DNA from: Ignelater luminosus
Lineage: Eukaryota; Arthropoda; Insecta; Coleoptera; Elateridae
Direction: 5' to 3'
Length of the DNA: 64,000 nucleotides
Assembly (NCBI GenBank): GCA_011009095.1
Contig: VTPC01091274.1
Location: 58,172 to 122,171 of the forward strand
A program made the position numbers and the translations under genes. Shown piece after piece: positions 1 to 9,583 of this stretch (position 1 is the stretch's first letter; every line of letters starts with the position of its first letter). Under the pieces are notes generated by a model. That model was given only the letters and a program-made list of their open reading frames with translations, did no database searches and was not told where the DNA came from.

Positions 1-138
1 TTGAAACCACTTATAAACTGTTCTAATCGAAGGTGCAGAGTCACCATAATGTTTATCAAGCTTCTCTTTAGTCTCTTGAGGCGTTTTGCCTTTCATAAAG
101 TAATGTTTAATCAACACACGAAATTCTTTTTCGTCCAT
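1..138 (-). CDS. mariner transposase, N-terminal 46 codons (partial)
   Basis: The minus strand from the ATG at 136-138 reads MDEKEFRVLIKHYF and on through GDSAPS and VYKWF to the window edge. This is the N-terminal helix-turn-helix region of mariner transposases, which binds the terminal repeats. The visible frame is open without a stop. In the family the catalytic DD34D domain follows and the protein is about 340-350 residues, so roughly 13% is visible. The start is chosen because the MDxKxFRVLI opening is the family N-terminus and it lies about 150 bases inside the terminal repeat. Whether this copy is intact cannot be known from here. Confidence 0.85.
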   Translation of the reverse strand, partial: MDEKEFRVLIKHYFMKGKTPQETKEKLDKHYGDSAPSIRTVYKWFQ

Positions 139-317
139 TTTTTGAAAATCACTCGACTTCCTCGATTCAAACGAATGCCAAACACAAAGAATTAGACCGA
201 TCTGGCTGAAACTTGGTGTGTGTTCTTCCAAGAGACGCTACATAACATAACATAACCTCGATATGCGCCAGTAGTGCCATCTCTCTGACTTTGCACGGAC
301 TTTTCAAACGACCCTCG
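1..317 (-). mobile_element. mariner-family transposon, 5' terminal part, cut by window edge
   Basis: The outer end is a mariner-type terminal inverted repeat at about 288-317, reading inward on the minus strand as CGAGGGTCGTTTGAAAAG and abutting a TA at 318-319, the usual mariner target. Some 150 bases inward the minus strand opens the transposase frame. The rest of the element lies beyond position 1, so its length and the second repeat cannot be judged. A short ACATA-type microsatellite sits in the untranslated part near 238-255. Confidence 0.85.
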
Positions 318-319
318 TA

Positions 320-2270
320 TGTAAAACATAATTAATAATAAATTCATCTTAATGAATGAATGTTAATTATCGCAAAAAGAAATTAAATATGAAATATAAA
401 ACTCATTTAAGTCATATCTCATTTATTACCTACAATATTTACAACTTTAGCTTATTAGAAACTTCTTTGAATCTCGTTCATAAAGATATATCAGATTGGT
501 GATGAGCAGCGATTTATGTAAATCGTGTTACAAGCTACAAAAGTTTTTATCCCTTTAGGAACCATTAAGCAAACTTTTTTTTGATCGAAATTTTATGTGG
601 GCGATGATGCTTAAGATCCTCTTACGGGTTTATACTGTCTGGCATATAATGAAAAATAAAAATAAACCATCCTTTTTATCTTACGCTTATTAAAAATATG
701 AAAACTTTTAACTAAATTGATATTTAATGTACTGTGCTTTAATGAAAATTCAATCTTTTATAACCTGAATAAATCCCAGTAAACTTTCCTGCTTTACTTT
801 TCTGCAGTTTAAAATATTTTTGTATCTCTTCTACAGCAAACTAGTTGGAAGGGAAATAGTTTTAAAATGAATTTCTTGGCAAATAAAACTAGTGTTTTGA
901 AAACTAGGAAAACGTAGAGAAGATGGAAGACCTTTTTTGTTTCTTGCTGAACGGGAATAAATTCCACTGATATTCGAAGGGTTGTATTTGAAAACTATCA
1001 GAACACGGTTACAACGAGTATTTTCGTTCTGCCAAGTATTTTAAAACTTCAATCTGCGTAATATCATATTTTCTCTCTTTTAAACAACATTTATTAGTTA
1101 TTATTTTACAGAAATCCATTCGAAGTTTAATAAACTATATGTTTCCATTAAAAAAAAACAAAAGATTGCAGTATTCATTTGACTTGTTATGAAACAAAAT
1201 GAGAAAATTTGTTCTTTATTGATTTTGTTTTCAATCATTTATTTCATGTATTTTATATTTACAAAACTCTTCAAATAAAAATCTCAAGCCATGTGAAACA
1301 CACACGTCTTTTTTAAGCATTCATATAGAACTGAAAATCGATTTCGATAATAATAAATATCCACCTACATTTTTCTGGTTTACTTTGATAAGAATTCGCA
1401 AATTGAATTTCAATTTTGTATAAGGACATAAGAAAAATAAATCCCATTAAAAACAGTCAAACGTCTCACTTTTCATGTTGCTCGCACTGTTATTGCATAA
1501 AGTAATTCCACAACAAATGAGAAAAGTTTTAAAAGAATTTTTTGCAAGTCTGAAAAGAAACCATTTTTAGCACATTAAAATTATATAATAAAGTTTTAAT
1601 TAATAAAATAATGAGTAATAGTTAGTAAAGACATAAAAACCGCGTGTGTATAAAAATATGCAACAGCAATTTTACAGCAAGTGCAGTACACATTTACCTG
1701 ACAGGCATGACATTATTTATTTGTTTCTTTATTTAGCAATGCGGCTGCGTTCTCATAATTGTTTTTTGTTGTTGCAGGTAATTCGCTTCGTTGTAAAACC
1801 ACATTATCACATCGTTTCACATAGCTGTGAGTACTTACTGTATCATGTTAAATGTTGTAATTCACGTCATTAATGCAAAGGCGATGAAAGTTTTAAAGTG
1901 AATTAGATATAAATCACGAGTGAAATGTGTTTGCTAGACATAGTTTTATTGTATACCTAAAGAATACTAACTATAATACTTAAGACAGTATCAAAACGTT
2001 GAAAATGTTGTTTATCTTTAACAAACATGAAAGATTTATTTAGAAATTATTCTAAAAACACAGCAATAATTTCTTTATTAGACTTGAGCTTTTGGCTTGA
2101 TTCTAATCACAAAAAATCTTTCAAATTAAATATTGGCAGTAGAAACAAGCTTTGTACAACGTGAGTATAAAGTAATGCATAAAATTCAGGTTTTTTATCG
2201 GCAAGTATGTCGGAAAATCCTGAAACAAGTCGGTTGTAATCACATTGCAACATTTATTTGTTTCTAAACA
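320..2270. other. gene-free AT-rich stretch
   Basis: No supported gene. A 75-codon open frame at 1646-1873 has no recognisable motif and a composition typical of chance frames in AT-rich DNA. I see no terminal repeats or tandem array. Confidence 0.6.
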
Positions 2271-2271
2271 A

Positions 2272-2311
2272 TGACGTCATCACCATTATTGCCTAAAAGA
2301 TGGTATATAAA
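2272..2311 (+). promoter_or_regulatory. possible core promoter: CRE palindrome plus TATA box
   Basis: A perfect CRE/ATF palindrome TGACGTCA lies at 2272-2279 and TATATAAA at 2304-2311, 24 bases downstream. The spacing is like that of a compact inducible promoter firing rightward near 2335. No convincing host gene follows. The nearest coding trace is the decayed Tc1-like transposase at about 2.9 kb, so this could be an element promoter or a chance pair in AT-rich DNA. Confidence 0.25.
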
Positions 2312-2879
2312 TTGTTGTACTTTACACAGAAAAATTTTACACGTATGCTCGTTGCCAAAGGGTTGATGGGCGGAAATTTTTACATTTACTCGTCTAATTG
2401 TTCAAATTAAATGGTGTATTTAAATAATATCTGTTGTTGGTGCTCTTAATTAAACAAGATAAGTAAAAAAAAATAAAACTAGAAACCTTTTTACTTTTAT
2501 TCAGAAAGTTTCTTATGTAATGTGCAAAAATCTTTAAACCATCGTTTAGGCAATAACAAGGCCTATGGAATTCGCGAAAGAAATCAGGGGGGTTTTCATT
2601 TAAAAAATTGCTTTGAAACAACTGACTGCTGAAAAGTGATTGCAACATAAAAATGTGTATTTTCATAGTAGAAAATTCACCTGTTTCATAGTTTTCAGAT
2701 ATATTGCCCAAATTTATGCGTTGTAAAAAGTAAAAAATATAATTTACTCTCTTGATAGTTATTAAGGGAGTGTCAGCTAAAAATCCGAACAAAATTTTCT
2801 TACCTGGAAAGATTAAACGCAGTAGCCTTTGCAAAGAATGTTATTTACTTTACAATTTTGCACACCTTAAATGTTGATT

Positions 2880-3420
2880 GTGACAAGAATTTTGATGTCC
2901 TGTTGGAACATGGTGGTGACCATGGAAAACTATTTATTGTCACTTGTTTAAAGCAAATGGGGATTCCGCATATGACCATCTACTATATTCTTAAAAGGGT
3001 TCAGTGTGAAATACCACTTAGCAGATTATCTGGTAATGGCAGAAAAGCTATAAATATGACAAGAAGGAAACAAAGAACTTGTAAATGCAGCTATTAGGAG
3101 ACTTGGACCCTCATACTCAAAATTACGCATGAATATGTAGGAAGAAACTAAGTAAAGAGAAGGTAGTAGTAATACTAATTTGCGTAAATTAGGACATGGT
3201 TCTTTGGACCCCACGTATCATTTGGAGATTACCATAGATGAAAATGTTGCAAACGTACCTAACTTACATCGGTAGATAGGTTTTAGTATCAATGAAGGCA
3301 AAAAATTATACGCAAATGGCTGCAAAGCGGAAAATGCGAAGCAATTTCAAACCCAAATTAAAGTAGAGCCCCGCCGTATGTCAAAACTAGGCAAGTAACG
3401 AATTATGCTGCTGATTGTGT
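2880..3420 (+). pseudogene. decayed Tc1/mariner-superfamily transposase
   Basis: The plus strand shows, in order, an N-terminal helix-turn-helix (LKQMGIPHMTIYYILKR), a GRKA-type linker, then in a shifted frame KQRELVNAAIRRLGPSYSKL, then NLRKLGHGSLDP and LEITIDEN, the last placed like the first catalytic Asp. This order matches a Tc1-like family common in insects, recalled from memory. The frame changes and is interrupted at least three times (near 3090, 3140 and 3270), and the C-terminal half with the later catalytic residues is not recognisable past about 3.4 kb. No terminal repeats were found. It is a dead, old copy. Confidence 0.65.
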
Positions 3421-3429
3421 TATTTCACA

Positions 3430-3891
3430 CTAGTGTAAATATGTTGTAACTGTTGCTAAATTATTTTATATCTCTTTAAATGATTAATTAATTTTTATAT
3501 TTGTTCAGATTTTTAGTTGACACACACTTATGTTGCATCAGCCCTAAGTACATATAATACAATATTTTCAGAAGCAGCAAAACAATTTGCCCAAACATTC
3601 ACGAGAAGGCAGACCTTAATTTCTTTAGATACATTTACTATAATCAGTAGAGAAAAGATTGTCTTTGCAATAGTTAAGAGAATTGGGATTCCGTCAACTC
3701 GAAACTCAAAATCGCAAAACCCTTTGTTTAGACATGAGCGTATCCCGTTAAGTTATCGCGTATACAGTTTTAGACTTTAAACTTCTGACCTTCTTCTACC
3801 TCCTTGACTTAAATATTTGATGTTCTCGACAAATATCACTTTCTCTTCTTTACTGCCATTTTTGGTACTTTTCCAATTTGGGCGCGGCCGA
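3430..3891. other. no gene; left flank of the 3900-6774 element
   Basis: An 87-codon open frame at 3517-3780 has no motif I recognise. The last part (about 3840-3899) is the pre-insertion flank of the next element and resumes after 6783. Confidence 0.5.
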
Positions 3892-3899
3892 CTGCTGGG
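3892..3899 (+). repeat. 8-bp target-site duplication, left copy
   Basis: CTGCTGGG directly outside the left terminal repeat. The identical 8 bases lie at 6775-6782 directly outside the right one. Eight bases is the duplication length of hAT-type and P-type elements. Confidence 0.9.
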
Positions 3900-6774
3900 T
3901 AGGGTGGAACTTAAAAAACGAAGTTTCGAATTTGATTCTATAATAGTGAAAATTCTTTTCCTTTTTAACTCCATATAACGAAAATATTTTGCTTTTAAAT
4001 TTCAAATGATATTTACATCACACAGCCTCTGAATTTCTACAAAAAACCGTAAAAAACAATAATTGCATTAAAGCTATTTTAGGGTTATCAATAAGTTTAT
4101 ATTATGGAAAACATAAAATAAAAAAGTGTTAGGGTCCTGTAATAAAGTGAATAGTCTAGTTTGGATTATATGCAAAAGATGGTGGCACTTCACTATAGCG
4201 ATAAGTAACCTTGGTCGGCGTAGCGGGCAATGGCTCTCATTGTGTCTGTTTTACTTGAGTCGAGTCATAACAGGTTAGTCCGAGCTAACTCAAAGTGGTG
4301 TTTGTATGTTTATCGATTTTTTTAGATTATTTTTAATATAGGACCAGTGACACATGTGATAATGTTTGCTAACGTACCTAAAACTAGAATTTGTTAAAGT
4401 GTCCTGTGTTTGGTGAACCAAAACAATGAACTTTAGACAATCGTGTATTGCCAACATACGAAAATGATAGGAAACATTATTTATGGGTTAAGTTTAACTT
4501 AAAATTTGACAACGGGAATCGGGAACTTACTGTTTCTGAAATATCGCAGGTTGTTGTTGATGCATTAAAAATATATGGCTTAGAGCTTCAATTCCAACGG
4601 TTTCTGATACACGAATTGTAAAAATGATCGGAGATTTTCATGACAAGTGTCGAGATTTAAAGAAAAGTATTAAGAGTAGAAAGAATAATTCCACATTTAA
4701 TATAAAATTGAAAAATTTTAGGCAATCGACAAAGAAACTTTTTGATGTAAGGTCCTGTAAGTGCAAAGACTTTTTTGTTTAAATGTACCAAAGCTTTTCG
4801 TGTACTAGAAGAAAAACGCAAAAGGCAAAGGAATAATAGGATGATGGCAATAAGATCAATAAATATAAAAACTTTAAATAAAATAATGTGCAGCGCCGAA
4901 AAACGGGAAAAAGAATTATCAAGGAAGGAAAAAAGTATTTTAAAACAAGAAAAGTTCTACTAATCCTGAATTTGACAATCAACCATCTACCTCAAGTAAC
5001 AGCGGAACTGAAAAAAAAACGAGCTTAAAGATTTCATGTACCTGCTCTTGCTTTGGCAGTTGAACGAACAGAAATATCACACAGAGCAGCAACTATTATT
5101 GCAAACGCCACCTTAGAAGACGAGTCTTATTTCTGATGATACTAAAAAAAAAGTAATGGACAGAATTGCTTTAAGAAGACAACGAGAAACGCAAAGAAAG
5201 AATTTAAAACAGCACAACAGACGACATGACATAATTTTAGAAAGTTTCTATTTCGACGGCAGAAAGGATAACACCGTTAGAACTGAAGCAAAAAGAAAGT
5301 ATATTGAAAAATCACTAAGGAAGAACATGTGGTATTAACGCAAGAGCCAGGATCAAAATATATCGGTCGTATTTCACTAACATCTTTCTCCACCAATGAA
5401 ATTTTGGCGTATTTTCAAAATAATTCAAAATTTGAAGTTGATTGGGTGCAATAGAACCGCCGTAAACACGTGACGTAAATCTGGAGTTATCAAAATGTTG
5501 GAAACAAGATTAAAAAGACCTTTACAATGGATAATTTGCTTACTACATGCAAATGACCTTCCCTTCAGCCACTTATTTTAACAACTCGATGGGTAAACTA
5601 CGGGTCCTAAATGATTCACTAGGCCAATAGGAAAACAACGTGGAAAATGTGAAAATATGGAAATTATAAATTATAAAAGAATTGAATCGCCGCTGCCACA
5701 AGTTAATTTTGAGGGTTTAAGTACGGACCAGAAGTACTTGTTCGAAATTTGTCAAGCGGAATATTTCCCCAAGACTTAGAGCAAAAACGAACTCAGGAAA
5801 AATTACCCACTGTCGTTGGTTAACAACAGCAAACAGAATTTTGCGTTTATATGTGTCCTGTAAAGCTTCTCCTCCAAATTTACAGGTTCTTGCCGAATAT
5901 GTTATTAAAATTTATAGTCATATGCGGTTCAACATTATTCTTCTTGCAAGGATGGATCTATTCATTTGTGGGAAATGATTAAACGTTGCAGGTATCTCAA
6001 AAAAGAGTACCAAAACCTTATCGATCCAGTCATTCGAAGGAATGCTTTCTTTGGTAATCATGAAATTATACTTTTGGCAATGATAACTGATTCCCGGCAA
6101 CATATTAGAGATATTGGGCTTAGGAGGATACTTGTGGCTAGATCCAAGCCTAATAAAAGTGTTAGGAAATTTGAAATTTCTCCTCTTAACTTTGGAGTTT
6201 CCGAGTATATACATTTAATAAATTGGAATGATTTTAAACTGACCTCCTCCTGTCTTATCGAACTTATCTGACGAAGAAGTGGAAAATATGGTACAAACAG
6301 GGGAAATACGTGATTTTCCATGTTTTGCTTGTCATACTCAGGCAGTGGAAAGGGGCGTCAAGATTGTGTCTGCATCTGAAGCTAGAGATGGTTTTATCTT
6401 GGGAATTTTAAAGTCTCGCAATGTTATGTCAAAGTTTAATACTAGAAAAGGCTATAAACACGTAAGTTGAATAGCTAATATAACAAAGGGCGGGAGTGAG
6501 GCTGAAAGTCGATTCGCAGCCACCTCCTCGTGGTGACTTCTGAGCAGTATTTGCTTAATATAAGCAAATATGAGCTAAGAGTTGCGTTCTTTACTTTTAG
6601 TTGCTTTATATTTAAATTGTAAAACTTTGAGGCCCGTGCGGCACCGGAAAACAAATGAATTAGCATAAAAGTTTTTTACTGGTAGTTTAGGCGTCCAAAA
6701 AGAGAAACAAATTTTACTATTACACATGAAAACAATTAAGTTTTATTTTCACCATATGGTTAAGTTCCACCCTA
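3900..6774 (+). mobile_element. DNA transposon with 15-bp TIRs and 8-bp TSD carrying an uncharacterised arthropod gene family
   Basis: TAGGGTGGAACTTAA at 3900-3914 is repeated exactly as its reverse complement at 6760-6774, and both ends are flanked by the 8-bp CTGCTGGG. This defines a 2,875-bp insertion. The TAGGG-type end and the 8-bp duplication fit the hAT superfamily by established convention. The interior holds, on the plus strand, a broken copy of a protein family that I know only as uncharacterised and multicopy in arthropods and cnidarians. No other transposase is visible, so the family itself is the candidate transposase. Sequence between the left repeat and about 4.4 kb and between about 6.5 kb and the right repeat is non-coding. 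Confidence 0.88.
4430..6470 (+). pseudogene. uncharacterised multicopy arthropod family, candidate hAT-like transposase (broken)
   Basis: Blocks appear in the expected order but in different frames: RASIPTVSDTRIVKMI and KLFDVRSCKCKDF (about 4580-4775); a basic helix ending in EKREKELSRKEK (4800-4940); ALAVERTEISHRAATIIANA (about 5050-5110); ILESFYFDGRKDNT and EHVVLTQEPGSKYIGRIS (5235-5380); IGCNRTAVNT (about 5445); PLQWIICLLHANDLPFSHL (about 5520-5575); HCRWLTTANRILRLYV (about 5808-5855); then HEIILLAMITDSRQHIRD and DFPCFACHTQAVERGVK (5966-6440). The CxxH, the RW and an upstream Asp position (here Asn) resemble the layout of hAT RNase-H-fold transposases; that link is inference. At least six frame shifts or stops break this copy, so it is dead. 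The family name is recalled, not searched. Confidence 0.72.
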
Positions 6775-6782
6775 CTGCTGGG
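6775..6782 (+). repeat. 8-bp target-site duplication, right copy
   Basis: CTGCTGGG, identical to 3892-3899, immediately outside the right terminal repeat. Confidence 0.9.
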
Positions 6783-7592
6783 GTCATACGGCTTCACGAA
6801 TTGGATTTCAGAGTGGAAACATTTCTTTCCAATTCCAGACCCAAAATCATGTCACTTTGCTCTGTATGTGCTATTTACACTAAATAAAACGTATTTGGGG
6901 CACGTGTCATCATCCCTATACTATTTACTTACTCATTTTATGAGCACACCATTTTTCCAAACAGTAAAATTAACACAATCGATGAAACGTTAAATTCTAA
7001 TCCGATTCTATGTTCAGACGCAGTAGGATCGAGCACCACGTACCAACATAAGAAACTGTGGATCACAATGCGTTAGTGATACTTTGTTTCATATTTTAAC
7101 GTCTAAACAATTACTGACAGTAAGCGCCTAAAATAAAATCTTCTTGCATTGAAACAATATGTAAAATACGTTTAGATAAATTCTACAAAAAGAAGAAAGA
7201 AGATTTGAAAAGTAAAAATAAAAACAAGTGGTATCTTATGACGAGGAGTTTGACTGTTCTAGTTCAGCTAATTCTAATTTGTTTCAAGTCAGCTAGTTGT
7301 ACATCCTCTGTTCCGTACTGCAGTCTCATTGTTTGGCAACTTGTAAATCTTACAAATCTGATCTTCACTTGTAAAGCCTGTTTAACAAGCTTTTGGCTTT
7401 TGTCTGAAAATATAACGTTATTGACGATTTAAACAAAATTAAACAGAAAAACTTGTCAAGCAAATATGCAAATTCAATTTAGGTGACTAAATCTTTTTTG
7501 ATTTTTCTTTTGGGTGGGTAAAATTGCTATAAACATGATGTCATTTCATCTGTAAGCCAGGATTTAAGGTTTTTTAGGTTTGGGTGCTGTTT
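6783..7592. other. gene-free stretch between two DNA elements
   Basis: No supported gene. The 75-codon frame at 7205-7432 has a hydrophobic run but no family match. There is also no sign of the flank forming a gene when the neighbouring insertion is mentally removed. Confidence 0.5.
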
Positions 7593-7600
7593 GGCCGTAC

Positions 7601-7987
7601 CACAGTTTATACCTTACAGAATCAGTTGGATCACTCAGAGCGGTTCTTTTAATCTTTCGTGTTCCTGGTTTTCGGTCTGCGCACGCTAAACTGCAGACCG
7701 CGCGCTTGTAAGGGAGGTTATATATGCAATTGATATTCAAATTTCACAACTAATGTAACTTACCAACACTGGACAATTTCACTAATTCACTTACTGAATA
7801 TGCAAGTTGATTTCACTTAAATAATATAAGCTTTTATGAGATTATTTCTTTGAAGGTTAAGGTTGGGTTTTTTACGCCTCTACTTCTGGACAGAAAATAG
7901 TGCCCTGCGCATAGACCCCGAGTTTCTTAAAGTGGAAGACAAAATGTAGGGAAGTTATCCAACTGATTCTGTAAGGTATAAACTGTG
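7601..7987. mobile_element. MITE with 31-bp perfect TIRs
   Basis: The 31 bases at 7601-7631 (CACAGTTTATACCTTACAGA onward) recur without mismatch as the reverse complement at 7957-7987, giving a 387-bp element with no coding capacity. Flanks repeat GGCCGTACC at 7593-7601 and 7987-7995. Because that flank begins GG and ends CC, the boundary is ambiguous: 30-bp TIR with 9-bp TSD, 31 with 7, or 32 with 5. A 9-bp duplication would suggest a Mutator-like source, a 5-bp one a Transib-like source. Inside, CGGTCTGC and GCAGACCG form a small GC-rich hairpin near 7673-7700. Confidence 0.88.
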
Positions 7988-7995
7988 GCCGTACC

Positions 7996-8631
7996 CTCGA
8001 TCTTACCAACGGATATTAGGTTATTTCAATTTTTCCTATTTCTGTAAAGACACGAACTGTAACTGACAAGGAAGTTTATCTATTCCTTCTTGGAAAACCG
8101 ATTGGGTGTAGAATGCATCACGCCGAGCACATTCTGTTAACCTTTGTGGTTATTTGTCGCAGGTACAACTTACCAAATTGACGATCTGAACACACTATGC
8201 TCCATTTCCGTCAGCAATAATTTTAATAATGATGGCCAGTGTTTGCTATCTGACATTAAAAAAAAATTAATAGTTCAATGTCAGTTCTTAGTCTCTTCTT
8301 ACGTTTTGTTGGGCTTACTCACAACTGCAATCGACTCGATTGGTTTAATTCGAAGATTTAATTCGATTTAAATCTGTTGATCTAGATTCCAACACAAGTA
8401 AAACACTAATGCTACTGGGCATTACACGATACTTTTTTTTTATTAAAGACGTTTGCGACTCAACCAACCTAGTAACGCTTTAGTCCTTGTAGTATGCATT
8501 TCAGATGGTCTGCTAATAGGAGACAAAGGATAATTGGTAAAGTAATTTTAGTTACGTTAGTGAAAGTAGAGACGTTGAGAGGGTGGAAAATTACTATATG
8601 TATAACTTTATATATATATTGTGCACCTCTT
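7996..8631. other. gene-free stretch
   Basis: No supported gene; the 75-codon frame at 8144-8371 shows no known motif. Confidence 0.5.
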
Positions 8632-8793
8632 TAAAGCGGGGCGCAAACCAACACGGAAGCGGTGGCGGTGGCAATGGCGGTAGCGGTGGCGATCAGATAG
8701 GGTTCATTTGGACGATGAATGTGCGCACACCACAGCGATTAGGTGATCGTGCCCGCGCAGTTTTGTTGCGTTCTACCGCGGTGGTCATACTTC

Positions 8794-8949
8794 ATGAGTG
8801 ATAATACTGAAATCGAAGAATTCATTGAAATTGTACGACGACACACTATCTTATATGATATGTCGCATCCATGTTATAAAAATATAAAGAAGAAGGACAT
8901 GATATGGGACGATATTCTTTCTCCACATTCTGTTGAACTTCCGTTTTGA
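8794..8949 (+). pseudogene. MADF-like DNA-binding ORF fragment 1 (Harbinger accessory gene)
   Basis: From the ATG at 8794 the frame reads MSDNTEIEEFIEIVRR, LYDMSHPCYKN and KKKDMIWDDI, then stops at 8949 after 51 codons. The spacing of the aromatic and hydrophobic residues (FI..V, LYD..HPCY, W..I) is that of the first two helices of a MADF domain, a Myb-like fold that binds DNA. Harbinger elements are known to carry a Myb-like partner protein that helps the transposase bind its ends, so this is more likely an element gene than a host one. The third helix and any C-terminal part are absent. Confidence 0.6.
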
Positions 8950-9222
8950 AAAATAGAAAATTAATTATATTATTTACTATTACAAACTAACTGACAAGCG
9001 ATTCATAGAAGCACATCGCGTTTAAGCATAGGACACATATCGTATAGGCGATTGCGATAGCGGTGGCGGTGGCGATCAGATGCATCTTTCGTAAACAAAT
9101 GAATCCATACAGACTTGTTGCGACCTGCTGGCGATAGCGCTGGCTTGGGCAGCGTTTATTCGCGTTATAATCGGCGTACAAACGCTGCAGGTTACGTTGA
9201 TTGCAGATTGCAAGAGGTGAAT

Positions 9223-9315
9223 ATGGAAAATTTCACCGAGAAATTAATTGAAAATGTTAAAAAATATAGTGTATTGTTTCATTTGTCACATCCTGATTAT
9301 AAGAATTTAGGTTAA
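9223..9315 (+). pseudogene. MADF-like DNA-binding ORF fragment 2
   Basis: The frame from the ATG at 9223 reads MENFTEKLIENVKKY and LFHLSHPDYKNLG, then stops at 9315. It parallels fragment 1 at 8794 (FI..V, L-[YF]-[DH]-[ML]-SHP-x-YKN) but differs at many positions, so it is a second family member rather than a recent copy. The sequence at the end, TTTAG|GTTAAT, could be a weak 5' splice site, in which case the stop is only reached in unspliced sequence. It too follows a GGTGGC-rich subterminal run. Confidence 0.55.
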
Positions 9316-9407
9316 TGTCATGTACCCAAATGTTCCTCCTTTTTCTAGACAAAAAAAGTAACTATATTTATAAATATGAATTTTATTTACTTATCTAGAT
9401 CCACTTA

Positions 9408-9488
9408 TTACTTTCGCATTTGAGTATCGCGGTCTTCATCATCCAATGCTGCAAGAAGCAGTGCCTCTTCTTGCTATAAATTACACAT
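9408..9488 (-). pseudogene. Harbinger transposase N-terminus (remnant)
   Basis: The minus strand from the ATG at 9486-9488 reads MCNL, a stop, then QEEALLLAALDDEDRDTQMR-K and two stops. The acidic EEALLLAALDDEDRD segment is the usual N-terminus of PIF/Harbinger transposases, recalled from memory. The catalytic DDE part is gone because the element is internally deleted. The position, starting about 90 bases inside the right terminal repeat and running inward, is as expected. Confidence 0.6.
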
Positions 9489-9583
9489 TTCTCTACTTTA
9501 GTGTGCGTACCCGTGATCGCTACCGCGACCGCTACCACCACCGCCACCGCCACTGCTCCCGCGTTGGTTTGCACTCCGCTTAA

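Larger units (their letters stand above)
8635..9580. mobile_element. PIF/Harbinger-type transposon, internally deleted
   Basis: The left end AGCGGGGCGCAAACCAACAC (from 8635) matches the reverse complement of the right end, AGCGGAGTGCAAACCAACGC (to 9580). TAA flanks both ends (8632-8634 and 9581-9583), the 3-bp target of Harbinger elements. Both subterminal zones carry the same GGTGGC-rich run (8659-8696 and about 9515-9553 inverted). Pointing inward from the left are MADF-like starts, and pointing inward from the right is the start of a Harbinger transposase, the two-gene plan of the superfamily. At 946 bp nearly all of the transposase is missing. A second GGTGGC-rich run at about 9058-9080, followed by a second MADF-like start, shows a rearranged, chimeric interior. 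Confidence 0.8.

Noticed and set aside
2394-2834. 146-codon minus-strand frame
   Set aside because: Longest gap-free chance-like frame in the first 10 kb, but rich in Phe, Leu, Asn and Lys with no motif or domain pattern; the neighbouring coding trace is on the plus strand.
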